64,000 bases of DNA from NCBI GenBank assembly GCA_017307785.1, contig JAFKGI010000002.1, forward strand, positions 62,001-126,000, given 5' to 3'. The notes below the pieces were generated by a model. The model was given only the letters and a program-made list of their open reading frames with translations, had not been told where the DNA came from and ran no database searches. Source of the DNA: Vulcanimicrobiota bacterium. GTDB taxonomy: Bacteria > Vulcanimicrobiota > Xenobia > Xenobiales > JADMJV01. A program made the translations under genes and the position numbers. This document shows positions 16,574 through 25,175 of the stretch, in pieces. Position 1 is the stretch's first letter. Each line of letters starts with the position of its first letter.

Positions 16574-17935
16574 TTAGCGGACCTTGCGCAGCATCTCGTC
16601 CCAACGGGTTTCCTGAGCGAACTTCTGGTCCTTGTAAGGAGTGGTGTTCACGCGGGTGTCTTTGCTCATGTTGGGGATGTCGGAGGGGCCGTTGTCGGCG
16701 AAACCGGCCTGGCGGTTGAGCTCGATGTTCAGTCCCTTGGCGTTCGGGTATTTGGTGCTGTGCTGCTCGGCCACTACGGCCTCGCCCATCGCAGCCTTGA
16801 CCTGGTCAGCGGCTTCGGCGATCTTGCCGCCGAACTTCTGGCCGGCCAGCTCGGTGAAGTGGCCGAGGTCGCCGAAGCGGTAGAACTTCTGGGTCTGCTG
16901 AGCGACCGGAGCGAAGTCGGTCTTGGTCAGGTTGGAGTCGAGCACGGCGCCGGCGAAGTTATCGACGGCAGCCGAGACGGCGCCCATTTTGTTGAGGTTG
17001 ATGGCGCTCATCACGCCCAGGTCGCGCTGGTGACCTTCGGCCATCTGCACGATGCCCTTGGCCATCGACTCGGGGGTGATGGTGTCACGAGCACGCAGAG
17101 CGGTCGCGGCGTAGTTGAGGAGCTTGGGGTTGAGCACGCGGCTGTTGCCGTTGCTGGACTTGGCTCCGCCGAGGGCTTCGTCATACTGCCAGCCGGCGCC
17201 GCCTTCGACTTCTTCGGAGGCGACCATGAAGTCGGCGCAACCCTGCAGAGCGTGAGCCACTTCGGTGGAGGCCATCAAGCACTCGTCGAAACCGAGCACG
17301 TCGACTTTCTTACCGGTGAGCTCCTGGGCTCCCTTGAGGCCGGCTTCGATGTCGGAGATGTTCATCCAGCTGTTGTTGGATTCCGACTGGTTGGCGCCTT
17401 GCCAGCCGCCGCCGTGATCCGACAGGATGACCATGAAGTGCTTGGAGGGGAATTCTTTCTGCGCCCAGGCAATCGACTCGGACAGGCTCTTGGACTGACC
17501 CATATCGTATTTCTTGCCGAGGTCTTGCAGCACCGGCGACTTGAGGCCGGGGGTGTTGTCGGTTTCGAGCTTCATACGGACCACGCTGCCGCCGCGCGGC
17601 TGGTGGCTGGTTTCGGTGAGCAGGTTCATCTCGTTGGTCGAACCGATGCGCTCGGCTTCGTCGAGGTCGCTCTGCATGTAGCTGTAAAGATTGTTGTCGG
17701 AAACGCTGTAAACCAGAACGGTCCACTCTTTCAGCTCGGGCTGCTGAGCCGGCGGCTGCTGGGCCGGAGGAGTCGGCTGGGTGGGCGGCTGGGGCTGGGC
17801 CGGAGGAGCCGGCTGCTGCTGGTTGAGGACGACGCTGTCGCCGGCAACCGGAGCTTGTTCAGCGGCGGGAGCGGAGGCGCGGGCGGCGGATGCTGCGACG
17901 AAAGGACGGGCTTGAGATACGGAAGAGAGAGTCAT
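16574..17935 (-). CDS. Clostripain-family (C11) cysteine peptidase, paralogue C
   Basis: This is a 453-residue protein and close relative of paralogue B. The leader (1-68) is Pro/Gln-rich with DSVVL at 33-37. The peptidase domain begins WTVLVYSVSDNNL. The catalytic residues are H174 (LSDHGGGW) and C219 (GFDECLMAS). The sequence NQSESNNSWMN between the two is nearly the same as in paralogue A, so C looks intermediate between A and B. It has its own promoter, an AAAGGGG ribosome site and a terminator. Three intact copies within 11 kb suggest dosage or substrate diversification of an extracellular protease. Confidence 0.88.
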   Translation of the reverse strand: MTLSSVSQARPFVAASAARASAPAAEQAPVAGDSVVLNQQQPAPPAQPQPPTQPTPPAQQPPAQQPELKEWTVLVYSVSDNNLYSYMQSDLDEAERIGSTNEMNLLTETSHQPRGGSVVRMKLETDNTPGLKSPVLQDLGKKYDMGQSKSLSESIAWAQKEFPSKHFMVILSDHGGGWQGANQSESNNSWMNISDIEAGLKGAQELTGKKVDVLGFDECLMASTEVAHALQGCADFMVASEEVEGGAGWQYDEALGGAKSSNGNSRVLNPKLLNYAATALRARDTITPESMAKGIVQMAEGHQRDLGVMSAINLNKMGAVSAAVDNFAGAVLDSNLTKTDFAPVAQQTQKFYRFGDLGHFTELAGQKFGGKIAEAADQVKAAMGEAVVAEQHSTKYPNAKGLNIELNRQAGFADNGPSDIPNMSKDTRVNTTPYKDQKFAQETRWDEMLRKVR

Positions 17936-17965
17936 TGGTGTTGGTCCCCTTTGTAGGTGGTGTGT

Positions 17966-18010
17966 TGTGTAGGCCCATCATAAGACCCGTACCGGGGACC
18001 AAATGTTGAA
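17966..18010 (-). promoter_or_regulatory. Probable promoter of C11 paralogue C
   Basis: On the minus strand TATGAT (17982-17977) is the -10 box followed by GGGCCTACACA, identical to the site before paralogue B. An AACATTT element about 20 bases upstream aligns with AACATGT before paralogue B. Confidence 0.6.
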
Positions 18011-18067
18011 TATTTGTGAACGCGACAGCAGTGAAAATATTGCGAAAAGCTGAAATAACCCTGAAAT

Positions 18068-19885
18068 TTACCGGTAGCCAGCCGCCTGCAATTTGAACAA
18101 AGTGGCGTAGTGACCGTCTTCCGCGAGCAACTGCTCGTGACTGCCGAACTCGACCACCCGACCTTTTTCTAAAACCATGATTTCGTCCGCCATGCGCACG
18201 GTGGAGAAGCGATGGCTGATCAGGATGGCCATCTGATTCTCGGTCACGCGCCGAAAGTGCTCGAAAATCTCCACTTCGGCTTTGGCATCGACGGCCGAGG
18301 TGGGCTCGTCCAGCACCAGCAAATCCGCCCCCGTACGCATGAAGGCGCGAGCCAGCGCAATTTTTTGCCATTGCCCGCCAGACAGCTCACGGCCTCCTTT
18401 GAACCAGCGACCCAGCTGAGTTTGGTAGCCCTCCGGCAGAGCACCGATAATGCCCTCGGCGCGCGCTTTCTCGGCTGCCTCTTCCCAGCGCGGTTTGTCG
18501 TCCAGAGCGACCACGTCACCCACGCCGATATTCTCCCCGACCGGAAAGTGGTAGCGCATGAAATCCTGGAAAATCACTCCGATGCGGCGCCGCAAAGCCA
18601 GCTCATCCCACTTTTGCAGATCCAGACCATCGAGAAGGACCACGCCTTCGGTGGGCGAGTAGAGTCGAGACAGAAGCTTGACGATGGTGGTCTTGCCCGA
18701 GCCGTTCTCCCCCACCAGCGCCAACTTGTGTCCCGGTTGGAGGTGAAAACTCACGTCGTGAAGCGCCGGCTGCTCGCTGCCGGGGTAGGTAAAGCTGACC
18801 TTCTCGAAACGCAAACCATCGCCAGGAAACGGACCCTGAGTCTCTCCTCCGGTGGCGGCGTGTTCGACCGGAATGGCCAAAAACTCGTAAAGATTCGAAA
18901 GATAGAGATTGTCTTCATACATCCCGCCGATGGAGGAGAGACTACTGGTCACCGCCTGCTGGCCCTGTTTGAAGACCAGCAAATACATGCTCATTTCACC
19001 CAGCGTCAGCCGGCCGGAAACGGTGGCCACCACGATCCAATAATAAGCGCCGTAAAGGGCCAGTGTACTCAGCAGTCCCAAGGCGTAGCCCCAACCGGCT
19101 CGGCGTAGCGTCAGAGCCCGGTCTTCGGCGTAGAGCTTGTGAAAAATATCTCGATAGCGATTGAGAAAAAGGTTGCCGAGTCCAAAGAGCTTGACCTCTT
19201 TGACATAATCCTCGCGAGCAACCAGGGTTTCCAGGTAGGCTTGCATGCGCGCCTCGGGGGAGCGCCAGGTAAACAGCTGAAAAGCGCTCTTGGCGAAGCG
19301 GGCCTCCACCCAGAAGGTGGGCAACCCCGCCACGAACAGCAGGCCTACCGCGTAGGGAGAAAACTGCCAGAGCAGGATGCCGTAAGTGCTCAAAATCAAG
19401 CACTGCTGCAGCAAATCAAAGGTGCGGTTGACCAGCGAAAGCGGCCGCTGGCTGGCCTGTCGGCGAGCCTGGCTGAGCTTGTCGTAGAACTCCGAGTCCT
19501 CGAACTGGACCAGGCTCAACGTCAAAGCCTTCTCCAAAACCATTTCGTTGACGCGTTGCCCCAGTTGAGCGCGCAGCAGCGACTGAGTCACTCCGATGGC
19601 GCGCTGCACCAGAGCCAGGGCGATGACGGCGGCCGCCTCCATGATCACGTAGTTCACCGCTCGGGCGGGCTCGTGGACGGCACGGGCGGAAACGACCCCG
19701 TCCACCAGCAACTTGCTCACATAGGCCAGCGTGGCCGGCAGCAAGCCGGCCAACAGGGTGAAAAAGCAGAATGCGTAAGCCAGCCACTTGCTGGTGGTCC
19801 ACACCAGTCCGAAAGCGCGGCGGGTAAAGAGAAAGACGTCGCGGACGCTTCCCCAGCTCAGTTTATATTCGTCGGCTTTGGCCAT
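18068..19885 (-). CDS. ABC exporter, fused permease and ATPase
   Basis: This is a 605-residue half-transporter. Six membrane segments occupy about residues 20-320. The ATPase half has Walker A GENGSGKTT (392-400), a Q-loop (GVIFQDF), signature LSGGQWQKIALA (from about 501), Walker B LLVLDEP (522-528) and the H-loop SHRFSTVR. I chose ATG 19885 (MAKADEYKLSW), which overlaps the 3' end of the glycosyltransferase gene by 23 bases. As the last gene of an aminotransferase-glycosyltransferase operon, it probably exports or flips a modified lipid or glycan, which is inference. Confidence 0.88.
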   Translation of the reverse strand: MAKADEYKLSWGSVRDVFLFTRRAFGLVWTTSKWLAYAFCFFTLLAGLLPATLAYVSKLLVDGVVSARAVHEPARAVNYVIMEAAAVIALALVQRAIGVTQSLLRAQLGQRVNEMVLEKALTLSLVQFEDSEFYDKLSQARRQASQRPLSLVNRTFDLLQQCLILSTYGILLWQFSPYAVGLLFVAGLPTFWVEARFAKSAFQLFTWRSPEARMQAYLETLVAREDYVKEVKLFGLGNLFLNRYRDIFHKLYAEDRALTLRRAGWGYALGLLSTLALYGAYYWIVVATVSGRLTLGEMSMYLLVFKQGQQAVTSSLSSIGGMYEDNLYLSNLYEFLAIPVEHAATGGETQGPFPGDGLRFEKVSFTYPGSEQPALHDVSFHLQPGHKLALVGENGSGKTTIVKLLSRLYSPTEGVVLLDGLDLQKWDELALRRRIGVIFQDFMRYHFPVGENIGVGDVVALDDKPRWEEAAEKARAEGIIGALPEGYQTQLGRWFKGGRELSGGQWQKIALARAFMRTGADLLVLDEPTSAVDAKAEVEIFEHFRRVTENQMAILISHRFSTVRMADEIMVLEKGRVVEFGSHEQLLAEDGHYATLFKLQAAGYR

Positions 19886-20852
19886 CTTCAGGAGTTGATG
19901 TTTCTCCTGGCGTCTGCACTTCCTGGCCGCCGCCCCCCACAACTACCTGTTCGACCAGGTAAAGCGGCCGCGCCCGGCTCTCATCCAGCGTGCGCCAGAT
20001 GTATTCGCCCAGCACTCCCAGCATCATCATCTGCATGCCGCCCAACATCAGCACCACCACCATCAACGAGGACCACCCCTGGGACGGCGATCCGTGCACG
20101 TAGTTGTAGACGACGAACAGCGAGTAGAGGAAGCCGCCCAATCCAACCATCGAGCCGAAGGCCATCATGTAGCGGATAGGCAGGTAGGTAAAGGCGATGA
20201 TCGAGTCCAGCACCAGCTTGAACTTTTTGGCGAAAGTCCAACTGGAGCGGCCGTGCTGGCGGGCTTCCTTGACGTAGTCGATGTGGCCGTGGCGAAACCC
20301 CAGCGAACCGATCAGGGCGAACAGGCTGACGTTGTTTTCGCGAAACTGAGCCAGCGCATCCAACACGCGCCGGTCAGCCAGAAAGAAATCCGCGCCCGTG
20401 GCCGGCATATTGGTCAGACCCACAAAGCGCCTCATGATCCAATAGTAAAGGCGTCCAAAGGCCAGATTCGAGACTTTCTCGCCGGGCCTACCTTTGCGCA
20501 CCGCCCAGACCACCTGATCACCGGCCTTCCAGGCCGCATGGAGTTGAGGAATGACCTGAGGCGGATCCTGCAGATCGGCCGCCAGAATGATGGCCGCCTG
20601 GCCACGTGCCTCGCGCAATCCGCAGATCAGGGCCTTATGCGAACCAAAGTTGCGCGAAAACCGCAGCCCCTTCAGGCGTGCATCGCCGGCTGCCAAACGG
20701 CTGAACACGGCCAGCGTCTGATCGCTGGAATGATCGTCGACCAGAATCCACTCCCAGTCATAGTCGACCAGGTGCTCACAGAGCGACGCGTAGAGCAGCG
20801 GCAGATTGTCTTCTTCATTGTGGGCGGGAGTGACTATGGAAAGCTCTGGCAT
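19863..20852 (-). CDS. Family 2 glycosyltransferase, ArnC/GtrB-like
   Basis: This is a 329-residue membrane-anchored transferase. The GT-A domain has SIVTPAHNEEDNLP at the start, LVDDHSSD, then AADLQDPPQVIP (DxD-like D-L-Q-D). Two membrane helices follow at about 230-255 and 265-290 (YMMAFGSMVGLGGFLYSLF, VVVLMLGGMQMMMLGVLGEYIWR). The layout is that of ArnC, GtrB and dolichyl-phosphate mannose synthases, which load a sugar onto a polyprenyl phosphate. It overlaps the aminotransferase stop by 19 bases, so the two are translated together. An aminosugar-polyprenyl product is likely. Confidence 0.87.
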   Translation of the reverse strand: MPELSIVTPAHNEEDNLPLLYASLCEHLVDYDWEWILVDDHSSDQTLAVFSRLAAGDARLKGLRFSRNFGSHKALICGLREARGQAAIILAADLQDPPQVIPQLHAAWKAGDQVVWAVRKGRPGEKVSNLAFGRLYYWIMRRFVGLTNMPATGADFFLADRRVLDALAQFRENNVSLFALIGSLGFRHGHIDYVKEARQHGRSSWTFAKKFKLVLDSIIAFTYLPIRYMMAFGSMVGLGGFLYSLFVVYNYVHGSPSQGWSSLMVVVLMLGGMQMMMLGVLGEYIWRTLDESRARPLYLVEQVVVGGGGQEVQTPGETSTPEDGQSRRI

Positions 20853-21964
20853 ACCGCCTCCGCCACCGTTTCCATTTGCTCGGAGGTCATTTCATGATAA
20901 AGCGGCAGCAGCACCACTTCGTCCTGAGCCCGCTCGCTTTCGCGCAATCCGGTGCCTCGCCAGCCAGTGTAGGCCGCTTCGCGGTGGGCGCACATGATGC
21001 CGGTCTTGCTGGCCACGCCCAGGTCGAGCAGACTTTGCATAAAGCGGGTCTGGTCGAGGCCTTCCGGCAAGCGCAGGGCCAGGCTTTGCCAGTTGCTGAG
21101 CGCCCACGGGTGCTGCTTTTGCCAGTTCCCTGGGGCGTGACGCAGGCGGTGGTGGAACCACTCCACCTGCTCCCGACGGCGCTCGAGCAAAACCGGCAAA
21201 CGCTCTAACTGGACGCGCCCCACGGCCGCCTGAATGTCGGTCATGCGGAAGTTGTAGCCCACTTCGGGATAGCTCTCGCGGATCACCGTTTTGGCGCCGT
21301 GACGAGCCGTATCGGGAATGCTCATGGCGTGCTGGCGCAGGGTGCGAGCCCGCTCCGCCCAGTCCTTTCGCGACATGGTCAGCATACCCCCATCCCCGGT
21401 GGTGAGCAGTTTGCGCGGATGAAAAGAGAAGCAGGCGATGTCGGAGTGGGGTCTGCCGATCTTCTCCCAGTTTCCCTCCCAGAGAATTTCACTGCCGGCC
21501 GCGCAGGCCGCATCTTCGATGACCACCAAGTGATGCTGGCGAGCCCAGGCCACGATGCGCTGAAGATCGCAGGGCATGCCGATCTGATGCGGCACCAGCA
21601 CGGCCTTGGGGCCAAAGCTCAGGAGCTCGTCCAAACGCGCGGCGTCGAGATTGAACGTATCCGGGTCCACGTCGCAGAAAAGCGGCTCCGCGCCGACGTA
21701 GCGGATCACGTTGGCGGTGGCGATGAAGGAGTGACTGGCCGTAATCACCCGGTCGCCGCCGCCGATACCGGCCAGGATCAGAGCCAGCTGCAGGGCTACG
21801 GTGCAGTTGGAGACGGCCACCGCCTGCTGCGCCCCCACGTAGGTGGCAAACTCTTCCTCAAAGGCACGAACCTCCGGGCCCTGAGTTAACCAGCCGGAAA
21901 GAATCGGTCGTCGTGCCGCATCCGCTTCTTCCTCGCCCACCCAGGGCCGGTAGAGCGGGATCAA
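20834..21964 (-). CDS. DegT/DnrJ/EryC1/StrS aminotransferase, ArnB-like
   Basis: This is a 376-residue PLP enzyme. It starts IPLYRPWVGEEEADA, then has QAVAVSNCTVALQLAL (phosphate cup), VIEDAACAAGSE (PLP-ring Asp), and SFHPRKLLTTGDGGML, where the Lys forms the Schiff base. This matches sugar aminotransferases that make amino sugars on nucleotide sugars. With the adjacent ArnC-like transferase it suggests synthesis of an amino-sugar modification of the envelope. It heads the operon; the 77 bases to the divergent SDR gene must hold both promoters. Confidence 0.88.
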   Translation of the reverse strand: MIPLYRPWVGEEEADAARRPILSGWLTQGPEVRAFEEEFATYVGAQQAVAVSNCTVALQLALILAGIGGGDRVITASHSFIATANVIRYVGAEPLFCDVDPDTFNLDAARLDELLSFGPKAVLVPHQIGMPCDLQRIVAWARQHHLVVIEDAACAAGSEILWEGNWEKIGRPHSDIACFSFHPRKLLTTGDGGMLTMSRKDWAERARTLRQHAMSIPDTARHGAKTVIRESYPEVGYNFRMTDIQAAVGRVQLERLPVLLERRREQVEWFHHRLRHAPGNWQKQHPWALSNWQSLALRLPEGLDQTRFMQSLLDLGVASKTGIMCAHREAAYTGWRGTGLRESERAQDEVVLLPLYHEMTSEQMETVAEAVCQSFP

Positions 21965-22041
21965 ACGGCCCCGGCCAAGAACGCGTACATAGCTTCGGGT
22001 TTCCTCCCATGGAAGGGGGGCCCTGCCTTAGGGGGTTCTCA

Positions 22042-22845
22042 GTGAGTGAAGTAGTTTTGATCACGGGCGCATCGACCGGTATTGGCAAGGCGGCGGCGCT
22101 GCATTTCCACCAGCGCGGCTGGCGAGTGGCGGCCACCATGCGCTCTCCCGAGAAATGCGACTGGGCCCCCCAGGACGAGCGTTTTTTGCTGGTTCCCCTG
22201 GACGTTACCGACACCGACAGCATCGCGGCCGGTCTGGCTCAAGTGCTGGAGCGCTGGGCCGAGGTGGACGTGCTTATCAACAACGCCGGCTACGGTCTGG
22301 TAGGTCCGTTCGAAGGCACGGATCCGGAGCAAGTCCGCCGCCAGTTCGAGACCAACGTCTTTGGTCTGATGAACGTGACCCGCGCTCTTCTCCCTCACTT
22401 CCGCCAAAAACGACGAGGAGCCATACTCAACGTCAGCTCGGTGGGCGGACGTGTGACCTTCCCTCTCTACAGCTGCTATCACAGCACCAAATGGGCGGTC
22501 GAAGGCTTTTCCGAGTCGCTCCAGTTCGAGTTGAAGCCCTTTAACATCAAGGTCAAGCTGATCGAACCGGGAGCCATCAAAACCGAATTCTACGACCGCT
22601 CCCAAGACCGGGTGGACGCTCCCGACTATCAACCTTTCTACGACAAAACCATGGATCGACTGCAAAAAGCCGGCCACAATGCTCCCGGGCCGGAGTTGGT
22701 GGCGCAGACGCTGTGGAATGCGGCCACCGACAACTCCTGGAAACTACGCTATCCGGTCAACAGCGCCGACGTGCTCTGGTTTCGCAAGCTAGCTCCCGAG
22801 GGATTCTTCCGCGCCTTCATCGGCTGGTATCTCATGCGGAAGTAA
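22042..22845 (+). CDS. Short-chain dehydrogenase/reductase (classical SDR)
   Basis: This protein of 267 residues starts at GTG 22042, preceded by a purine-rich AGGGGG. It has TGASTGIG (NAD(P)-binding), NNAGYGLVG, LNVSSVGGR with the catalytic Ser, and YHSTKWAVEGFSE with the catalytic Tyr and Lys. An Arg in the second strand (ATMRSPEK) favours NADP. EPGAIKTEF is the usual PG motif. The substrate is unknown; similar proteins are annotated as SDRs acting on lipids or ketones. Its 3' end overlaps the converging transporter gene by 57 bases. Confidence 0.88.
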   Translation: MSEVVLITGASTGIGKAAALHFHQRGWRVAATMRSPEKCDWAPQDERFLLVPLDVTDTDSIAAGLAQVLERWAEVDVLINNAGYGLVGPFEGTDPEQVRRQFETNVFGLMNVTRALLPHFRQKRRGAILNVSSVGGRVTFPLYSCYHSTKWAVEGFSESLQFELKPFNIKVKLIEPGAIKTEFYDRSQDRVDAPDYQPFYDKTMDRLQKAGHNAPGPELVAQTLWNAATDNSWKLRYPVNSADVLWFRKLAPEGFFRAFIGWYLMRK

Positions 22846-24129
22846 GTCTCTCGACTGGTAAGCCTGGCCGGCGCGCCGCACCAGGATCCACCAGGCGGCC
22901 ACAGCCAGGAAGCAAGGAGCGACCATCAACCGCTCGATCCAGGGAAGGGGCCAGGCAAAATAGGCGACCGCTCCTCCCACCACTATGGACTCGGTCGAGA
23001 AAATCACGTCCCCCAGGCGCATAAGTGGTCCTTCGATGACCGGCTTGGCTTGAAGCAACGAAACTCGGTCGGTCGCCGAATAGAGAATTTCCTTGGTGGC
23101 ATTGTTGAAGCTGTAATTCAGGCTGCCCGAGAAAATCAAAATGAGCTGGATGGCCAGCAAATCCAACGGGAAAAGCAACATCGGCAACACGCAGAGCGCG
23201 AAGGTGGGCAACACCACCAGAGCAGCCCGCAGACCGAAATAGCGCAGAAACGGCCGGCAGAAGACCCCGAGGAAAAGAATGCCAGCAATGCCCTGATAGT
23301 AAAAAATGTTGGCGAAAACTTCGCGCGAGCGCTTTTCGCGAGTTTCGCGGAAGCGGTCGTAAGCGGCCTGGAGCTGCTCCGGCTCCACCTTGTGGTCGAG
23401 AGCGAGTTGGCGTAACGCGGCCGGTCGTTGGCCGGAGCCCAGTTTGCGAAGGTCGTTGATCTGAGCGTAGCCGGTCGGCCAGATAGCGCTCACTTCCTTT
23501 TGATAGGCTTCCTGACCCAGGATCGCATCCAACCGCCTTTGGGTGATGAAGTCGGTGGCCGTGGAGTAGATGGCCAGAGTCAGCACCATCACGGCAATCG
23601 CCTTCAAATAGCGGTCACCCAGCCATCCCAGCCCGGTGGCGCTAGGCTGTTCCACCTTGCGCTCGGACATCTGCACGGGATAGCTCAGCTCCGGCCAGAG
23701 CAAGCTCAGCGAAAGCAGCAAAGAGCCGATGGACCAGAGCAACGTTCCTGTCCCCCAGCGCGACATGCTTTGAGCCACCGAGGAACCGGCGATGCCGCCG
23801 ATGGTGGAACCCAGGGCGATAAAGGGAAAGCAGCGCTGGCACTGGTCCGGTCGAAAGCGCTCATTCAGACACCCCCACAGCGTGGGAACCAGCAACAGAA
23901 AGTAGACCGAGGCCCACAGATAAAAAAGTGCGGTGATGCGCTGGCCCCCGAGCGGCAAGGCCTGTAAAAAGAATAACTTGCAGGCCACCGCCCAGAAGAA
24001 CGTTCCGGCCACCACCTGCTTGCGAGTAAAGCGCCGGGAGCACCACTGAAAGACACGGGTAACCAGCATCGAGGTCACGCTCACCAGCAAATAAATCCAG
24101 GGCATGAAAAGCGGGTCGAACTCGTTCAA
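22789..24129 (-). CDS. Npt1/Npt2 (ADP/ATP carrier)-like transporter
   Basis: This polytopic protein of at least 446 residues has a FNNATKEILYSATDRVSLLQ segment followed by AKPVIEGPLMRLGD. These match the ATKE-LY-P-(...)-KAK-(...)-R-GD signature of the NTT nucleotide-carrier family (Npt1/Npt2). Free-living members have uncertain cargo. TTG 24129 is the first usual start, but the frame continues upstream with a helix and LFFLFLSYYLVKPLRNSQFL, which is the family's first membrane segment. The true start is therefore probably near 24276, where a CTG lies. The gene follows the ECF S-component gene and overlaps it if that start is used. A loop with a helical charged stretch sits at about 205-255. 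Confidence 0.65.
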   Translation of the reverse strand: MNEFDPLFMPWIYLLVSVTSMLVTRVFQWCSRRFTRKQVVAGTFFWAVACKLFFLQALPLGGQRITALFYLWASVYFLLLVPTLWGCLNERFRPDQCQRCFPFIALGSTIGGIAGSSVAQSMSRWGTGTLLWSIGSLLLSLSLLWPELSYPVQMSERKVEQPSATGLGWLGDRYLKAIAVMVLTLAIYSTATDFITQRRLDAILGQEAYQKEVSAIWPTGYAQINDLRKLGSGQRPAALRQLALDHKVEPEQLQAAYDRFRETREKRSREVFANIFYYQGIAGILFLGVFCRPFLRYFGLRAALVVLPTFALCVLPMLLFPLDLLAIQLILIFSGSLNYSFNNATKEILYSATDRVSLLQAKPVIEGPLMRLGDVIFSTESIVVGGAVAYFAWPLPWIERLMVAPCFLAVAAWWILVRRAGQAYQSRDLLPHEIPADEGAEESLGS

Positions 24130-24256
24130 GAACTGCGAATTGCGCAGCGGCTTGACCAGATAATAGGAAAGAAACAGGAAAAAGAGGGCGGCGGCGCAAC
24201 GCAGGATGCGCCCCAGTTCGTCCCCCTGGGCACCGCTGCGGCGGGCCAGCCAGTCT

Positions 24257-24859
24257 CTAACTCTCGTTAATGCCAGACAGGCCCACGTCCCAGCGCGGCA
24301 CGCTCTTCAAGGTAGGAGAAACGCGTTTGTAGACGAGGAAAGTGAGCACCGAGGTGATGGCGCCCTTGAGTAGATTGAACGGAATGAAGACGGTCAGAAG
24401 CAGTTGCAGCACCTGATCCGGCTGAGCCGGAGTCGAGTTGGGGAAAAAGAGGCGTTGAAAGAGCGGCAGCAGCACCAGATTGCAGGGAATCATCACCAGC
24501 GTCATGGAGACCACCGCCAGCGCCAGGGCCACCAGAGCGACGGACTTTCTTTTGTGGGCTCGATAGACCGCGCCGGCCACGCCGGCCAGGGTGCAGCCGG
24601 CAATGGCGTTGATGGGCAATCCCACCAGCTCGACCGGCGTAAAGTGAATCAAACCGTGCAGAATGTCCTTGAGCACGACCACCGCCATTCCCGCGGCCGG
24701 GCCGAGGGCGAAGGCGGCGACCAACGCCGGCACCTCCGAGGGGTCGTAGGTCAAATAGCTGTGAGCCGGAAAAATCGGAATCTTCACCTGCATCAGCACG
24801 GCCGCCAGGGCCGAGAGCAGCGAGACCTTGATGAGAAAGGACAGACGCATGGGCGCCAT
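24257..24859 (-). CDS. ECF transporter substrate-binding (S) component, RibU-like
   Basis: This is a 200-residue protein with six hydrophobic segments. YLTYDPSEVPALVAAFALGP followed by GMAVVVLKDILHG is the segment typical of RibU-type and related S components of energy-coupling factor importers. VELVGLPINAIAG and the late FNLLKGAITSVLTF also fit. S components bind a vitamin (riboflavin is the commonest for this subtype) and need a shared EcfT-EcfA module, which is not in the window. The position between CutA and the NTT-like gene suggests one transcript. Confidence 0.7.
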   Translation of the reverse strand: MAPMRLSFLIKVSLLSALAAVLMQVKIPIFPAHSYLTYDPSEVPALVAAFALGPAAGMAVVVLKDILHGLIHFTPVELVGLPINAIAGCTLAGVAGAVYRAHKRKSVALVALALAVVSMTLVMIPCNLVLLPLFQRLFFPNSTPAQPDQVLQLLLTVFIPFNLLKGAITSVLTFLVYKRVSPTLKSVPRWDVGLSGINES

Positions 24860-24860
24860 G

Positions 24861-25175
24861 TTACCCGTGCGCCTCAGTCTTAACCCAATTCAGGTAGGCC
24901 GGAAGTCCATCTTCTACTGACAGGACCACCAGTTCCGGGACGTCGTAGGGGTGGAGCTCAGGAAGCACGACCTTGAGTTCTTCGATGCGCTCGGCCGCGG
25001 TTTTAGCCACCAGCAGAACTTCCGAATCCTCCTGGATCTTGCCCTCCCACCAGTAGAGACTGGTAACCTGAGGCACCAGGTTGACACAGGCCACCAGACG
25101 CCGCTCCAGCAACTGCCTAGCGAGGCTCTGAGCCGCCTCCGGATTCGGGCATGTCATCAGGCACACTCTCGTCAT
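24861..25175 (-). CDS. cutA: CutA divalent-ion tolerance protein
   Basis: This is a 104-residue protein of the usual CutA length, starting at ATG 25175. It has MTCPNPEAAQSLARQLLERRLVACVN in pattern, the YWWEGKIQEDSEVLLVAKT core, and the HPYDVPELV motif near the C-terminus, all characteristic of the trimeric CutA1 family. The role of the family in metal tolerance is loosely defined. Its start lies 58 bases inside the 3' end of the metallopeptidase-like gene in another frame. Confidence 0.92.
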   Translation of the reverse strand: MTRVCLMTCPNPEAAQSLARQLLERRLVACVNLVPQVTSLYWWEGKIQEDSEVLLVAKTAAERIEELKVVLPELHPYDVPELVVLSVEDGLPAYLNWVKTEAHG

